DNA of 64,000 bases, from contig NZ_CP138214.1 of assembly GCF_034043515.1 (NCBI RefSeq), forward strand, positions 744,001 to 808,000, read 5' to 3'. The position numbers and the translations under genes were made by a program. The notes beneath the pieces were generated by a model that had not been told where the DNA came from, did not search any database, and saw only the letters and a list, made by a program, of their open reading frames with translations. Position 1 is the first letter of the stretch. Each line of letters opens with the position of its first letter. The stretch comes from Pseudomonas sp. MUP55 (lineage in GTDB: Bacteria; Pseudomonadota; Gammaproteobacteria; Pseudomonadales; Pseudomonadaceae). This document shows positions 27,261-36,601 of the stretch, piece by piece.

Positions 27261-28154
27261 TCATAAGTTACTCAAGGCCCGGGTGATACCGATGAAGGCC
27301 GGCCCCCCGAGCACGATCAGCAGGGCGGGAAACAAAAACACCATCATCACCACCGACATCTTTGCCGACATTTTCGACACGAATTCCTGGATGCGCGTGA
27401 GGCGTCGGTCGTCGAGCAACTGCTTGAGCGCCAGCAGCGACTTCATCGCGCCGCCGCCCTGATGAACCAGTTGCTGGAGAATGACGCAGGTGTCGGTGAA
27501 CTCATCCACCGCCAGCAGCCTGGCGGTGGCGCCCAGTTCCTCGCTGAGCTCCAACCCGGAATCGACCCGGTGCAGAATCAGCTGCAGTTCATGGGTGAGT
27601 GCCGGCAGCAGGCGTTGCGCTTCGATGCTCAGCACGCGTAACGCCTGTTCCACCGCCATGCCCGATTCGAACAGGATCCGCAGCAGCGGAATGAAGGTCG
27701 AGACCTCTTGGGCGATACGCTGCTGACGCGCCTTGGCCACGCTGGCCAGGATGCGCTTGGGCAACAGATAGCCGACCCCCAGTGCGATCAGCGGGACCAA
27801 CCACGGCGAATCGCTCTTGGGAAACAGCACCTGCTGGGCGATTACTGCAACGACCAACAGCAGCACCGGCGTACCGATCTGGAACGCGGCGAACATCGAG
27901 CGCTGGCTGGCCTTGCGCCAACCGACGCGGTTGAGCAGCGTCTGGGTTTCGTTGTCCAGGCTGATCGACCGTTGCGCAAGCGGGCTGTTGCCCAGTTGCC
28001 GCATCATCGCCCCCAGGCGGTGTTCGCGGCCCATCCGGCCTTGCAGGCGTTGAGCAACCAGACGTTGACCACGGCGCTGCTTGAGCAGGTTGGCCAGTAC
28101 CAGCGCCAGGGCGGCCAGGAACAACACGGCGCTGATCAGCAGCGAAATAGCCAT
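27261..28154 (-). CDS. tadC: Tad inner-membrane platform protein TadC
   Basis: 297 residues, type II secretion system F-domain family. An N-terminal helix is followed by paired helices around 75-125 and two C-terminal helices ending in MSVVMMVFLFPALLIVLGGPAFIGI. The soluble F-domain includes the conserved ESGMAVEQALRVL. It pairs with TadB to form the platform that couples the TadA ATPase to pilus growth. Only one base separates its start from the tadB stop. Confidence 0.94.
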   Translation of the reverse strand: MAISLLISAVLFLAALALVLANLLKQRRGQRLVAQRLQGRMGREHRLGAMMRQLGNSPLAQRSISLDNETQTLLNRVGWRKASQRSMFAAFQIGTPVLLLVVAVIAQQVLFPKSDSPWLVPLIALGVGYLLPKRILASVAKARQQRIAQEVSTFIPLLRILFESGMAVEQALRVLSIEAQRLLPALTHELQLILHRVDSGLELSEELGATARLLAVDEFTDTCVILQQLVHQGGGAMKSLLALKQLLDDRRLTRIQEFVSKMSAKMSVVMMVFLFPALLIVLGGPAFIGITRALSNL

Positions 28155-28155
28155 C

Positions 28156-29037
28156 TCAAACGCTCCGCAACATGCGCCACAAGGCGAAGCAGCCGAGCAC
28201 CTGCATACCCAGTGCGACGAATAACAGCATGCGGCCAGTGCCGTCGTTCCACATGGTCATCAGGTAGGCCGGGTTGACCGCCAGGAAATAGCCCACCATT
28301 GAAATCGGCAGCGCGGTGAGCACGTAGGCCGTCACCCGGGTCTCGCCGGTCAGGGCGCGCAGCTGGCGTGCGGCCTGCTCGCGCTCGCGGATCATCTTGA
28401 TCAGGTTTTCCAGCAGTTCGCTGGCGTTGCCGCCATAGCGGTGGTTGACCTTCAAACCCAGGGCGAACAGACGAAATTCGTCGCGCTCATAGAATTCGGC
28501 GAAATCATGGGCCGACTCCGGCAGGCTGACGCCCAGTTGAACGTTGCGCTGTATGCGGCCCATGGCGGTTTTAAGCGGGTCCTCGGCCACCTCGATGCCG
28601 CCCAGTACCGCGTCGGCCAGGGTGCGCCCGGCCTTGAGGCTGCGCACGGTGTGGTCGAGCAGTTGCGGCATTTGTTCGATCATGCGCCTGATACGGCGTT
28701 GGTAACGCCAGGCCAGGTACAGGCGCAGCAGCACGGGCGGCAACACCAGCATCACCAGCAGGCCGGGCCAGCTGGCGAGCATCAACCCCAGTGCCACGCC
28801 CAGGCCCCACACCGCCAGCCACAGCCCGAGGCTGTCGCTGGGTTTGCCCAGGCCCGCGCGCAGGAACATGCGCTCCACGCCATTCCACGAAGCGGTTTGC
28901 TGGGCGAGCTGTGGCTGCCCTTCGGCGAGGCGGCCCAGCACGCGTTCGGTCTGGGCACGGCGCAAGCCATTCTGGAATGAGCGAATCGACAAGCCGATCA
29001 GGATCACGCAGATCAGTAGCAGGATGGCCCCGGTCAT
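28156..29037 (-). CDS. tadB: Tad inner-membrane platform protein TadB
   Basis: 293 residues, type II secretion system F-domain family and partner of TadC. The N-terminal helix (GAILLLICVILIGLSI) is followed by a central hydrophobic pair and a C-terminal pair. The F-domain has SLKAGRTLADAVLGGIEVAEDPL and RYGGNASELLENL. I chose ATG 29037, which has AAGGGGAA upstream. An earlier in-frame ATG would add a 33-residue Cys/Arg-rich tail that overlaps tadA and is implausible. Confidence 0.94.
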   Translation of the reverse strand: MTGAILLLICVILIGLSIRSFQNGLRRAQTERVLGRLAEGQPQLAQQTASWNGVERMFLRAGLGKPSDSLGLWLAVWGLGVALGLMLASWPGLLVMLVLPPVLLRLYLAWRYQRRIRRMIEQMPQLLDHTVRSLKAGRTLADAVLGGIEVAEDPLKTAMGRIQRNVQLGVSLPESAHDFAEFYERDEFRLFALGLKVNHRYGGNASELLENLIKMIREREQAARQLRALTGETRVTAYVLTALPISMVGYFLAVNPAYLMTMWNDGTGRMLLFVALGMQVLGCFALWRMLRSV

Positions 29038-29056
29038 GCTCGATTCCCCTTCACGG

Positions 29057-30319
29057 CTAGGCCGGTTCGCGGCGCAGTTTGTCGCCGGCGGGGTTGACCG
29101 CCTCGCGCACGAAGCCGAAGCCAGTGCGCCGATCAAGGCGAAACAGGGTGTTGGTCACGTACACGTCCTCGCGGATGCCTACCACCTCGACCACTTCGCT
29201 GACACAGCGGCGGCCGTCCGGCAGGCGGGTCAGCTGGACCACCACGTCCAGCGCCGCGCAGATCATTTGCCGCAAGGTTTTTTCCGCGATGGCGCGACCG
29301 GTCAGGCCCACCAGGGTTTCCAGGCGCAGCAGGGCATCGGCGGCATTGTTGGCGTGCACGGTGCTCATGGAACCGTCGTGGCCGGTGTTCATGGCGGTGA
29401 GTACGTCGAGCACTTCCACGCCGCGAATTTCGCCGAGGATGATCCGGTCGGGGCGCATCCGCAGGGCGTTGCGAATCAGGTCGCTGGCCTTGACCTCGCC
29501 ATGCCCCTCGGCATTGGGCGGGCGGGTTTCCAGGCGCACCACGTGAGGATGGCCCAGTTGCAGTTCGGCCACGTCTTCGATGGTGACGAGGCGTTCATGG
29601 GGGTTGATCAACTGGCTGAGAATATTCAGCAGTGTGGTTTTACCGGTGCCGGTGCCGCCGCTGATGAGGATGTTGCAACGCTTGCCCACCGCCTCCTGGA
29701 AAAAGTCGAAGATGTTCTGATCGATGGTCTGCATGGCCACCAGGTCGCTGCTTTTGAGCATGTCCTTGCGAAACTTTCGGATCGACAGGCACGGCCCGTC
29801 CAGCGCAATCGGCGGGATGATCGCATTGACCCGGCTGCCATCGGGCAAGCGCGCATCGACCATCGGCGACGACTCATCCAGGCGCCGCCCCAGTGGCGCA
29901 AGGATGCGTTGCATGACGCGCTCCACATGGTGGGCGTCGATAAACCGCAGGTCACTCTGGTGCAGCAGGCCGTCACGTTCGATAAACACCCGGTGCGGGC
30001 CATTGACCAGGATTTCGGTGACGGAGGGATCGCGCAGCAGCACTTCCAGCGGGCCGAAGCCGGTGAGTTCATCGACGATCTCTTCGGCCAGGCGCTCCAT
30101 CTCGTAGCGCGAGATCGCCAGGTGCATGCGGTTGATGTACTCGGCCACTTTGTCGATGACAAATTGCGCCAACAACTGGCGCGAGCCTTCCAGCAGATTT
30201 TTTCCAGACTCTTCGAGGGCATCAATGATGTAGCGATGCAGCACCAGTTTCAGGCCATCGTGGTCGGCATTGCCACCGAGGCCGCGCGCGGGGGCGCCGA
30301 AGAGTTTTTCAGTGTTCAT
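29057..30319 (-). CDS. tadA: Tad secretion ATPase TadA (CpaF family)
   Basis: 420 residues, the hexameric ATPase that drives Flp pilus extrusion. It has an N-terminal helical domain, then Walker [13 protein letters not shown] (about 212-223), an Asp box, Walker [12 protein letters not shown] and the His box ([16 protein letters not shown]). All catalytic elements are present. Its start overlaps the tadZ stop (ATGA) and it ends 19 bp before tadB, so it is internal to the operon. Confidence 0.96.
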   Translation of the reverse strand: MNTEKLFGAPARGLGGNADHDGLKLVLHRYIIDALEESGKNLLEGSRQLLAQFVIDKVAEYINRMHLAISRYEMERLAEEIVDELTGFGPLEVLLRDPSVTEILVNGPHRVFIERDGLLHQSDLRFIDAHHVERVMQRILAPLGRRLDESSPMVDARLPDGSRVNAIIPPIALDGPCLSIRKFRKDMLKSSDLVAMQTIDQNIFDFFQEAVGKRCNILISGGTGTGKTTLLNILSQLINPHERLVTIEDVAELQLGHPHVVRLETRPPNAEGHGEVKASDLIRNALRMRPDRIILGEIRGVEVLDVLTAMNTGHDGSMSTVHANNAADALLRLETLVGLTGRAIAEKTLRQMICAALDVVVQLTRLPDGRRCVSEVVEVVGIREDVYVTNTLFRLDRRTGFGFVREAVNPAGDKLRREPA

Positions 30320-31512
30320 TTATCGGCTCCCAGCAGTCGCTCCAGCCAACGGCTGTGCGGTTTCCTGGTGGGGTCTTCGGAGCGTTTGGCCAAGCGCTCG
30401 CCCAGGGTTCTCAGCGCTTGCGTCAGGGCTTCGCGCGGCGCCAGCGCAAACAGGGTTTGCCCTTGGTTTTGGGCGTTCAGCCGTATCTCCGGGCTCAGTG
30501 GCAACACCGCGATCACTTCCAGTCCGAAGCTTTTGCTCAACGCGTCGGCGTCAGGCGCACAGCTTTTGATGTAGCGATCGATCAGCAGCTTGGCGTGGTC
30601 AAGCTTCATGCCCTTTTCCCGCCATTGGGTCAGTACCGCCAGGTTACGCCGACAGTCGAGCACGTTCTGGTCGGTGCACCACAGCAGCTTGTCGCAATGG
30701 CTGACGAAGGTGCGCAGGGCTTCACTGTCCGGCTGGCCGACCAGGTTCACCACAATGTGCTGAAAGTGCTGGCGCAGCGCGCTGAGCAGCATGTACAGCT
30801 CGGCGGCGCTGGTGCGCTCCAGAGGCTCATCGCTGGGCGCGTAGGCGAGCATGCGCAGGCCGTCTTCGGCAGCGGTGAACGCGCTGTTGATCAACGTAGC
30901 GTCGAGCCGCCGCATATGGCGCAAGGCATCGCCGAAATTGAACGAGCTTTCCAGACCCAGCAGCGCCAGGCTGTCGCCGCGTGGCAAGCCCAGATCAAGC
31001 AGCAGTGTTTGCTGGCCGCTCTTTTGCACCACCAGGGCCAAGTGGCTGGCCACCAGCGCGCCGTCGGAGTTGCCCTGGGTGCCGTACAGCACCGACAGCC
31101 CGCCCAGTTGCGTATTGGTGGCGACCGGGGGCAGGCGCTTGCTCAGGCGGCGGACCAGTCCGGCCACTTCGCTGGAGCGCGAGCCATAGGCGACGAAGTC
31201 CCGGGCTCCGGCGCGCATCGCGTTGAGCACCAACTGGTTGTCCATGCCGTCCCCGAGGGCGACGATGGCCAGCATCGGCTTGGCTTCCAGCGCGCCTTCG
31301 ATCAGCGCGCTCTGGGCCACCAGATGCTCGCGGTCGAGGCCGATGAACACCAGGTTGGCGAAGGTCACGTCCACCAGCGCCAGCAATTCATCCAGGGTCC
31401 CGCTGCCGGCGCTGACCACTTGGCCAAGGGGCGCCAGCGCGCCCTGCAACCATTCCAGGTCGGTGGTGTTACGGGTGATTGCCAGGAAAGTCTGGCTCAG
31501 ATGATCGCTCAT
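30316..31512 (-). CDS. tadZ: Tad localisation protein TadZ (ParA/MinD-like, degenerate P-loop)
   Basis: 398 residues. An N-terminal receiver-like domain (about 1-125) is followed by a MinD/ParA-like domain. The nucleotide-binding loop reads YGTQGNSDGALVAS, so the signature lysines of the deviant Walker A motif (KGGxGKT) are absent. The Asp in LLLDLGLPRGDS is retained. TadZ marks the pole or assembly site in other species, and loss of the canonical loop is known in parts of the family. Overlaps by 4 bp at both ends (rcpA, tadA) show tight coupling. Confidence 0.9.
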   Translation of the reverse strand: MSDHLSQTFLAITRNTTDLEWLQGALAPLGQVVSAGSGTLDELLALVDVTFANLVFIGLDREHLVAQSALIEGALEAKPMLAIVALGDGMDNQLVLNAMRAGARDFVAYGSRSSEVAGLVRRLSKRLPPVATNTQLGGLSVLYGTQGNSDGALVASHLALVVQKSGQQTLLLDLGLPRGDSLALLGLESSFNFGDALRHMRRLDATLINSAFTAAEDGLRMLAYAPSDEPLERTSAAELYMLLSALRQHFQHIVVNLVGQPDSEALRTFVSHCDKLLWCTDQNVLDCRRNLAVLTQWREKGMKLDHAKLLIDRYIKSCAPDADALSKSFGLEVIAVLPLSPEIRLNAQNQGQTLFALAPREALTQALRTLGERLAKRSEDPTRKPHSRWLERLLGADK

Positions 31513-32729
31513 CGGGACAACCCGTTGAGGCGGTCGAAATTGCCATTTTCCAGGAAGAACAGGCGGTACCAGTTCGGGTCGTAGTTGCGCATTTTCTCGC
31601 CGGGCAACGACGGCAGCTGGGCATTGGCCGCCAGCGGTTGTACCAGGTGCGGCGTGACGATCATCAGCAGCTCCTTGTCCTCGCGGCTGACCGACGAATC
31701 GCGAAAGAACGCCCCCAGGATCGGGATGTCGCCCAGGCCTGGGAACTTGCTGATGTTGGTGGTGGTGTTGCTGCTGATCAGGCCGCTGATCACGAAGCTT
31801 TCGCCATCGGCCAGGGACACGCTGGTATCGGTGCGGCGAATGGTCAGGGCCGGCACGCGGATATTTTCGAGGACCACGGCGTTGGTGTAATCCAGTTCGC
31901 TGACCTCCGGTGCCACCTTCAAGGAAATGCGGTTACGGTCGATCACGGTCGGCGTGAGGGTCAGGCGAATGCCGAATTCCTTGTACTCGATGGAGATGTT
32001 ATCGCTGCCGCTGCTCGGCACCGGAATCGGTATTTCACCGCCGGCGAGGAAGGTTGCGCTTTGCCCGCTCATGGCAACCAGGCTTGGCCGGGCGAGGGTG
32101 TAGGCAAAGCCGCTGCTTTCCAGGGCGTTGATCATGGCCGAGACGCGGCCACCGCCAAAGCCGATGTTGAAGCTGTCCGCGCTCACCGGCAGTTTGAAGG
32201 TGCTGGGTGCAGGGGACAGCAAGTTGGGGCTGCCCAGGAAGAAGTTGTTGCCGATGCCCAGGATCTTGGTGCTGGCTTCCTTGAGTTTGGTGCGGCTGAC
32301 CTCGACGAAACGGATATCGGTCTGGACCTGGCTGGGCAACGAAGGGTCATCGGCGGGCGACAGCGAAAGGCTGGTCAAGGCGGTATTGGCCTTGCCCTTG
32401 ACGAACACCATGCTCTGGCGCGGCGTGGCCGAACAGGCGGTCCAGACCATCAGGCTGGTGGTGCCGGGGCCGACGCCGGTCAGCAGGAAACCACGGTCGC
32501 CATTGAGATGCACGTCGGCGATTTTCGGATCGCCAATGGCCAGCCGCGTGATCGCCACCGGCGATTGCAGTTCCTGTTGCAGGCCTTCGCCTACCGACAA
32601 CGCGGCGGGCAATTGCCCCAGGCTGGCACAATTGCTCGCAGCCGCCATGGCCAGCCCGATCGACAGGTGCGACAGCAGCAGGGCACAGGTGATTCTCAGC
32701 GTGAACACCGGTATGAAACGTCGGTTCAT
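31509..32729 (-). CDS. rcpA: Flp pilus secretin RcpA
   Basis: 406 residues, outer-membrane secretin forming the channel for the Flp pilus. A signal peptide (to about AMAA) is followed by a BON/N0-like domain containing GDPKIADVHL and GVGPGTTSLMVW. The secretin core follows, with VAPEVSELDY, GESFVISGLISSN and the terminal VPIIGAFF-type motif (here DIPILGAFFRDSS). I chose ATG 32729, for which AAGGA lies eight bases upstream; an ATG three codons earlier overlaps that site. It starts 15 bp after rcpC. Confidence 0.93.
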   Translation of the reverse strand: MNRRFIPVFTLRITCALLLSHLSIGLAMAAASNCASLGQLPAALSVGEGLQQELQSPVAITRLAIGDPKIADVHLNGDRGFLLTGVGPGTTSLMVWTACSATPRQSMVFVKGKANTALTSLSLSPADDPSLPSQVQTDIRFVEVSRTKLKEASTKILGIGNNFFLGSPNLLSPAPSTFKLPVSADSFNIGFGGGRVSAMINALESSGFAYTLARPSLVAMSGQSATFLAGGEIPIPVPSSGSDNISIEYKEFGIRLTLTPTVIDRNRISLKVAPEVSELDYTNAVVLENIRVPALTIRRTDTSVSLADGESFVISGLISSNTTTNISKFPGLGDIPILGAFFRDSSVSREDKELLMIVTPHLVQPLAANAQLPSLPGEKMRNYDPNWYRLFFLENGNFDRLNGLSR

Positions 32730-32744
32730 GCACAGCATCCTTGT

Positions 32745-33674
32745 TCAGTCGGGTGTTTGTTGGGTTGCCTGGTTGCCGCGTATCACCTCCACGCCGGCGC
32801 GGCGCGGGGTGCTGCTCTGGGCCACTTTCCTGGGGGCCTGGGCGAAGGCCAGTTGGGTGAACTGATAGAGGTCGCGGTTCGCGTTCTGCAGGTTGCCCGG
32901 TGCGTCGCCTTCGCCGGCCCAGTAATGGCTCAGCAGACGTTCGTCGGCGCTGCGCACAGCCAGGCGCAAGGTGCCCGCCTGGGTCGCCAGCATCAGCCGG
33001 CTCAGCATCTGTTCGGGCACAGCCAGCACCACTGTGCGCGAGGGCGCATGGCGCTGGGCTTTCTCTTCGGCGGTCAGCGCGGGAGGGGAGGCGGGGATGC
33101 CATCGTTGGTCAGGCCCATCTGGTCGCCGACGCTGAGCAGGCGCATGGCGGGGATCACCACCTGGGCCGATTGTTCCAGGTTGGCGGCGTCCTGGCGCAG
33201 GTACAGCAGCACGTCCACATAGTCGCCAGGACTCAACTGGCCAGCCGCGCCGATCACTTCATCGACGGCAACCGCCAGGGCGCGCTCATCGGCACGGATC
33301 ATGCGCGCCAGCGGCCCGCCAGGGGTGAAGCTTTCCTCATTAAGCCAGGTGCCTGCGCTGAGCCCGCGCCACGGGGTACGGCCAACGGCCTGGTCGATAC
33401 GGCTCATGCTGCCAGCGGGTGCCGTGCGCAATTTTTCCAGGCTCAGGTCAGCGGCGTTCAGGGCTACGAAGGGGGGCACATCGCGGGCCAGCACGACGAC
33501 CGACTGAAGGGTCTGGTCTTGCACCACGGCCACGGCTTTTTCAACAGGAGCAGCCGCTGGCGGCGGTGGCGGCGCCGGAGCAGGCTCACGGCTGAGGACC
33601 AACCCCCAATAACCGGCAAACAGCGCACCGATCAGTAACACACCGGCCAGTACCATGCTCAGACGCGTGTTCAT
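32745..33674 (-). CDS. rcpC: Flp pilus assembly protein RcpC/CpaB
   Basis: 309 residues. Signal/anchor helix (SMVLAGVLLIGALFAGYWGLVL), a Pro-rich linker (PAPAPPPPPAAAP), then a SAF domain (VVLARDVPPFVALNAADLSLE) and a conserved CpaB C-terminal region (VDEVIGAAGQLSPGDYVDVLLYL). It acts with the RcpA secretin in the periplasm. ATG 33674 has AAGGAGAG upstream; an upstream ATG at 33713 lacks a site. It is the first gene of the minus-strand tad operon. Confidence 0.92.
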   Translation of the reverse strand: MNTRLSMVLAGVLLIGALFAGYWGLVLSREPAPAPPPPPAAAPVEKAVAVVQDQTLQSVVVLARDVPPFVALNAADLSLEKLRTAPAGSMSRIDQAVGRTPWRGLSAGTWLNEESFTPGGPLARMIRADERALAVAVDEVIGAAGQLSPGDYVDVLLYLRQDAANLEQSAQVVIPAMRLLSVGDQMGLTNDGIPASPPALTAEEKAQRHAPSRTVVLAVPEQMLSRLMLATQAGTLRLAVRSADERLLSHYWAGEGDAPGNLQNANRDLYQFTQLAFAQAPRKVAQSSTPRRAGVEVIRGNQATQQTPD

Positions 33675-34016
33675 GACGGCTCTCCTTATCCCGTTGCACC
33701 ACTGCCCGTCCATCCAACAGGCTAATTCCGCAACCCGGCTGCTATGAACAGTGGCTCACTAATGCGACTAACTATTTCGCTATTTGAAGGTAGTTCAGCT
33801 AGGACGAAATGCCATTACTGACAGAAAGATTTCTTCTCGGTGTAGGGCGTGTCCTTTGAAAACACGCGTTTAGGGCGTCAGAAAAGCACCTACTACTTTA
33901 GGACTAATCAGTTCTTACAGTTGTGAGGGTGAGCTTTGTTGTCAATGCTCAGATGGCACATCGCAATTACTGTGCGGTACCGGGATAGGGCGCTTGGTCG
34001 CTTAAGGAGAAACCTC
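33675..34016. promoter_or_regulatory. Divergent promoter region rcpC / flp
   Basis: 342 bp between the tad operon and flp, A+T-richer than its surroundings. It contains a small dyad cgtgt-N9-acacg around 33849-33867, followed by gtttagggcg (33868-33877) and a second tttagg (33897-33902). These resemble gtttagggacg upstream of pprB. PprB of P. aeruginosa binds this intergenic region, so a PprB site is expected here, but the exact box is inference. A strong TAAGGAG site precedes flp. Confidence 0.6.
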
Positions 34017-34211
34017 ATGATCCTTGCTCTGCTGATGAAACTTCATGTTCAACTGCAGTTATTGTTTCATCGTAAAGACGGCGCGACAGCAATCGAATAC
34101 CTGATCCTTGTGGCGATTGTGGCACTGGTAATTCTGGCAGCCGGGACGACACTCGGGCCGCAGATCACCGCATTTTTCAACAGGATCGGGGCTGCCCTTA
34201 CGCCCACTTGA
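34017..34211 (+). CDS. flp: Flp/Fap type IVb prepilin
   Basis: 64 residues, the major pilin. The leader (MILALLMKLHVQLQLLFHRKDG) ends in Gly22. The processing site G / ATAIEY has the Flp-type Glu-Tyr at +5/+6, followed by the hydrophobic LILVAIVALVILAAGTTLG helix. The mature pilin would be 42 residues. ATG 34017 has TAAGGAG upstream. It is divergent from rcpC, as in P. aeruginosa. Confidence 0.95.
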   Translation: MILALLMKLHVQLQLLFHRKDGATAIEYLILVAIVALVILAAGTTLGPQITAFFNRIGAALTPT

Positions 34212-34266
34212 CAGCTTATATTGAGCACAATCCTTATTGGCCGATGACGTTGTCAAGGTAATGCTC

Positions 34267-34680
34267 ATGAACGCTGCCGTATCCCCCCGTCAGCAGATCC
34301 TGCTGGTGGACGACGAAGAAGATGCCCTCGTTGAACTGGCCGAATCGCTGGAGAACGAGGGTTTTGTCTGCTTTACCGCTACCTCGGTGACGTTCGCGCT
34401 GCAAGAGCTCACCCTGCACCCCGATATTGCTCTGGTCATCACTGACCTGCGCATGCCTGAGGAAAGCGGCATCTCGCTGATCAAGCGCCTGCGCGAACAC
34501 ACCTCCCGCTCCCACCTGCCGGTGATCGTCATGTCGGGGCATGCGGAGATGGATGACGTCAGCGACATGCTGCGCCTGCAGGTGCTGGACCTGTTTCGCA
34601 AGCCCATCTACCTCGCGCGACTGCTTGATACGCTCAACAGTTTGTTTCCGCTGACAGCAGCTACAAGCTTCAAGCCTTAA
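34267..34680 (+). CDS. Stand-alone receiver-domain response regulator
   Basis: 137 residues, a single CheY-like receiver. ILLVDDEEDA supplies the acidic pocket, the phosphoacceptor is in LVITDLRMPEESG, and the switch and Lys positions are VIVMSGHA and LFRKPIYL. There is no output domain. I chose ATG 34267 with AAGG eight bases upstream; ATG 34261 is two codons earlier. It follows flp by 55 bp on the same strand, so it may be co-transcribed with the pilin. I do not recall an equivalent in the P. aeruginosa locus. A partner kinase such as PprA is possible but unproven. Confidence 0.85.
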   Translation: MNAAVSPRQQILLVDDEEDALVELAESLENEGFVCFTATSVTFALQELTLHPDIALVITDLRMPEESGISLIKRLREHTSRSHLPVIVMSGHAEMDDVSDMLRLQVLDLFRKPIYLARLLDTLNSLFPLTAATSFKP

Positions 34681-34735
34681 GCGGCAAGCGTGGGCGTCTC
34701 ACCACGCTTGTAGCTTGTAGCTTGCAGCTTCGTCA
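34665..34735. repeat. Hairpin and AGCTTGTAGCTTGCAGCTT repeat between convergent genes
   Basis: A stem caagcgtgg / ccacgcttg with an 8-nt loop (34685-34710) lies between the stops of the receiver gene and the tpsB-like gene. It is followed by gtagcttgtagcttgcagctt, whose complement partly matches gctacaagcttcaagc at 34670-34679, making an outer imperfect stem. It may act as a bidirectional terminator, although no clean T-run follows on either strand. Confidence 0.6.
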
Positions 34736-36415
34736 GAGCTGATAACTGAAACTCAAGGTATAACGCGGCCGCCGGTTGAAGCTGTCCAGGGCGATGTCCG
34801 ACATCGGCTTGGCGGCTTCCAGGGCGATGTTGTAGTACTTGTTGTCGCCAAAGCGCAGTCCCACCGCCGCCGAAGACATATCGCTGGCCTTGACCGGCAG
34901 GTCGTTGAACCAGGTCTTGGCGCGGTCGAGCACCACGTAAGGTTGCAGCACCTTCACCCAGTCGCCGGCACGGTTGAAGCTGTAGTTGACCTCGTATGCC
35001 ACGCCCCATCCCTTGTCACCCGAGCCCTGGTCATCAGGGTAGCCACGGCCGAAGTTCTGCCCGCCAAACGTGGCGCGTTCGCTGTCGGGCAGGGTGTTGT
35101 TGCTCCAGTAGAGTGCGCCTGAAAGCACGCCTTGCCAGTTGTCGAAGAACTTGTCGCTCTGCACGCCGGACAGGCGCAGGCGGAAGAAGTCGAGGTCGGG
35201 TTTTGCCACGTCAAGGTCACTGCGGGCCTTGGCGCCTAAACCGTCGATGCCCTGATACAGGCCGCCGCTGAGGATGCGCAACTGTCGGGCGTCGGCCTTG
35301 CGCCAGTCGCCTTCAAAGGCCAGGGCGCGCAGGTTGGATTCGATATCGAAGCGCAGCGGGTAGCCCACCAGCTTATAGCGGGTGGTCTGGTCCACCGCGT
35401 ACAGGCGCGTGCCCAGGGTGAGTGACTCGGTGGGCGAGGCAATGAAGGGGTGGCTCAGGCCGACGGAATAGCGATCGATCGACTGATGCGGTTTGAGCTC
35501 GAAGCCGCCGTCCAGTTGCACGCTGCTGCTGGGGTCGGCGCGATAACGCTCGGCGGCGAGTGCCAGTTGGGTGCCTTCGGCATTGACGAACTGGTTGTAG
35601 TCCACGCGGTAGTAGTGCTCTTTGTCTTCGCCGGGTGGGAACAGGCCGCTGAGCGCCAGCTGTTCGCCCAGAGATGTTTGAGCATTGCTGGTTGCGCTGA
35701 GCAAGGCCTGGGTGCCGCCACGGCTTTTCTGCACCAGGCTCATGCTGGTGGTGAAGGGTTTGCGGCTGGCCTGGATCTGCATGTGCGTGGCGCCATCGGT
35801 GGTGCCCGGTGGCGGCACCTGCGCCTGTACGGTGAGGCCGGGAATGCGGCTCATCAGGGTGGTGTAGCGTTCGAAGGTCTTGCGCGTAAGAGGGCGCTCG
35901 GCCAGCAGCTTTTGCGCCAGCTTGTCGACGTAGGCCGACACCGAGCCGATGTCGCCGGTTTGTTGATAATCCTTGATGTAGCCCTCCACCAGCACCACGC
36001 GAACCAGGCCGTTTTCGAAGTTCTGTTGCGGCAGAAATGCGTAGGACAACAGGTAGCCGTCCTGCTGGTAGCGCCGGGTGATGCCACGGGTGGCCTCGAT
36101 CAGTTGCGCAAGGTTGGTCTCATGGCCAATCAACGGCGCGTAGGCCTGGGCCGTTTCGGTCAGCGGGTAGATCGTACCGCCTTCGATCTGCAGCTTGCGA
36201 ATGGTGACCTTGGTGTCCATCAACAATGGCTGGCTCGCAGTAGGCGGCGCTTGCGGCACCTGGGTTTGCGGTGTGGCCGGTCGATAGGCGTCGGCGGGCA
36301 GGTTGGGGACCGGCAAGGTGCGGATGGTGTCGTTGCTGTTGAGGAAGCTGGGAAGGGTCTCGGCCTGTGCATAAGCGCTGAGGGTAAGCAAGAACAACGG
36401 CGTGAACACGCGCAT
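34733..36415 (-). CDS. ShlB/FhaC-type two-partner-secretion outer-membrane transporter (TpsB)
   Basis: 560 residues. Signal peptide MRVFTPLFLLTLSAYAQA is followed by a Pro-rich linker. A POTRA domain of the ShlB type (about 70-150) has VTIRKLQIEGGTIYP and NGLVRVVLVEGYIKDY. A 16-strand Omp85-like barrel follows, with alternating beta patterns, FGGQNFGRGYPDDQGSGDKG as the conserved L6/RGY motif, and a final barrel signal ending in FSYQL. Such proteins export a large TPS-domain adhesin or toxin. No TPS-domain gene adjoins it; the gene before it is the Gly-rich lipoprotein. ATG 36415 has GGAG six bases upstream; ATG/TTG codons at 36427/36433 are less likely. Confidence 0.88.
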   Translation of the reverse strand: MRVFTPLFLLTLSAYAQAETLPSFLNSNDTIRTLPVPNLPADAYRPATPQTQVPQAPPTASQPLLMDTKVTIRKLQIEGGTIYPLTETAQAYAPLIGHETNLAQLIEATRGITRRYQQDGYLLSYAFLPQQNFENGLVRVVLVEGYIKDYQQTGDIGSVSAYVDKLAQKLLAERPLTRKTFERYTTLMSRIPGLTVQAQVPPPGTTDGATHMQIQASRKPFTTSMSLVQKSRGGTQALLSATSNAQTSLGEQLALSGLFPPGEDKEHYYRVDYNQFVNAEGTQLALAAERYRADPSSSVQLDGGFELKPHQSIDRYSVGLSHPFIASPTESLTLGTRLYAVDQTTRYKLVGYPLRFDIESNLRALAFEGDWRKADARQLRILSGGLYQGIDGLGAKARSDLDVAKPDLDFFRLRLSGVQSDKFFDNWQGVLSGALYWSNNTLPDSERATFGGQNFGRGYPDDQGSGDKGWGVAYEVNYSFNRAGDWVKVLQPYVVLDRAKTWFNDLPVKASDMSSAAVGLRFGDNKYYNIALEAAKPMSDIALDSFNRRPRYTLSFSYQL

Positions 36416-36513
36416 AGGACACTCCATGGTCAACTGCAGCAGCGTTTCGGGCCCGCCGCGTTCTGAGCGCGGTTCGGGAGGGCGCTGGCTGTCTACATCC
36501 AGCAGCAGCCCAT

Positions 36514-36549
36514 AAAAAAGACGAGAGACTTAGTCAGGGTCTCTCGTCT
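36514..36549 (-). terminator. Rho-independent terminator after the Gly-rich lipoprotein gene
   Basis: Read on the minus strand: a perfect 11-bp stem (agacgagagac / gtctctcgtct, 36519-36529 with 36539-36549), a 9-nt loop and a run of T (36514-36519 shows as A on the plus strand). It lies about 50 bp after the lipoprotein stop and 100 bp before the tpsB-like start, so transcription of the two genes is at least partly separated. Confidence 0.9.
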
Positions 36550-36601
36550 CAACCAAGCGTAGGCGCTGTAGGGGAGGCCGTCTAATCGGCCAGGTGCATT
36601 T

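Noticed and set aside
36427..36433. Earlier starts (TTG 36433, ATG 36427) for the TpsB-like protein
   Set aside because: They add a short polar stretch before a perfect signal peptide, while GGAG is ideally placed for ATG 36415.
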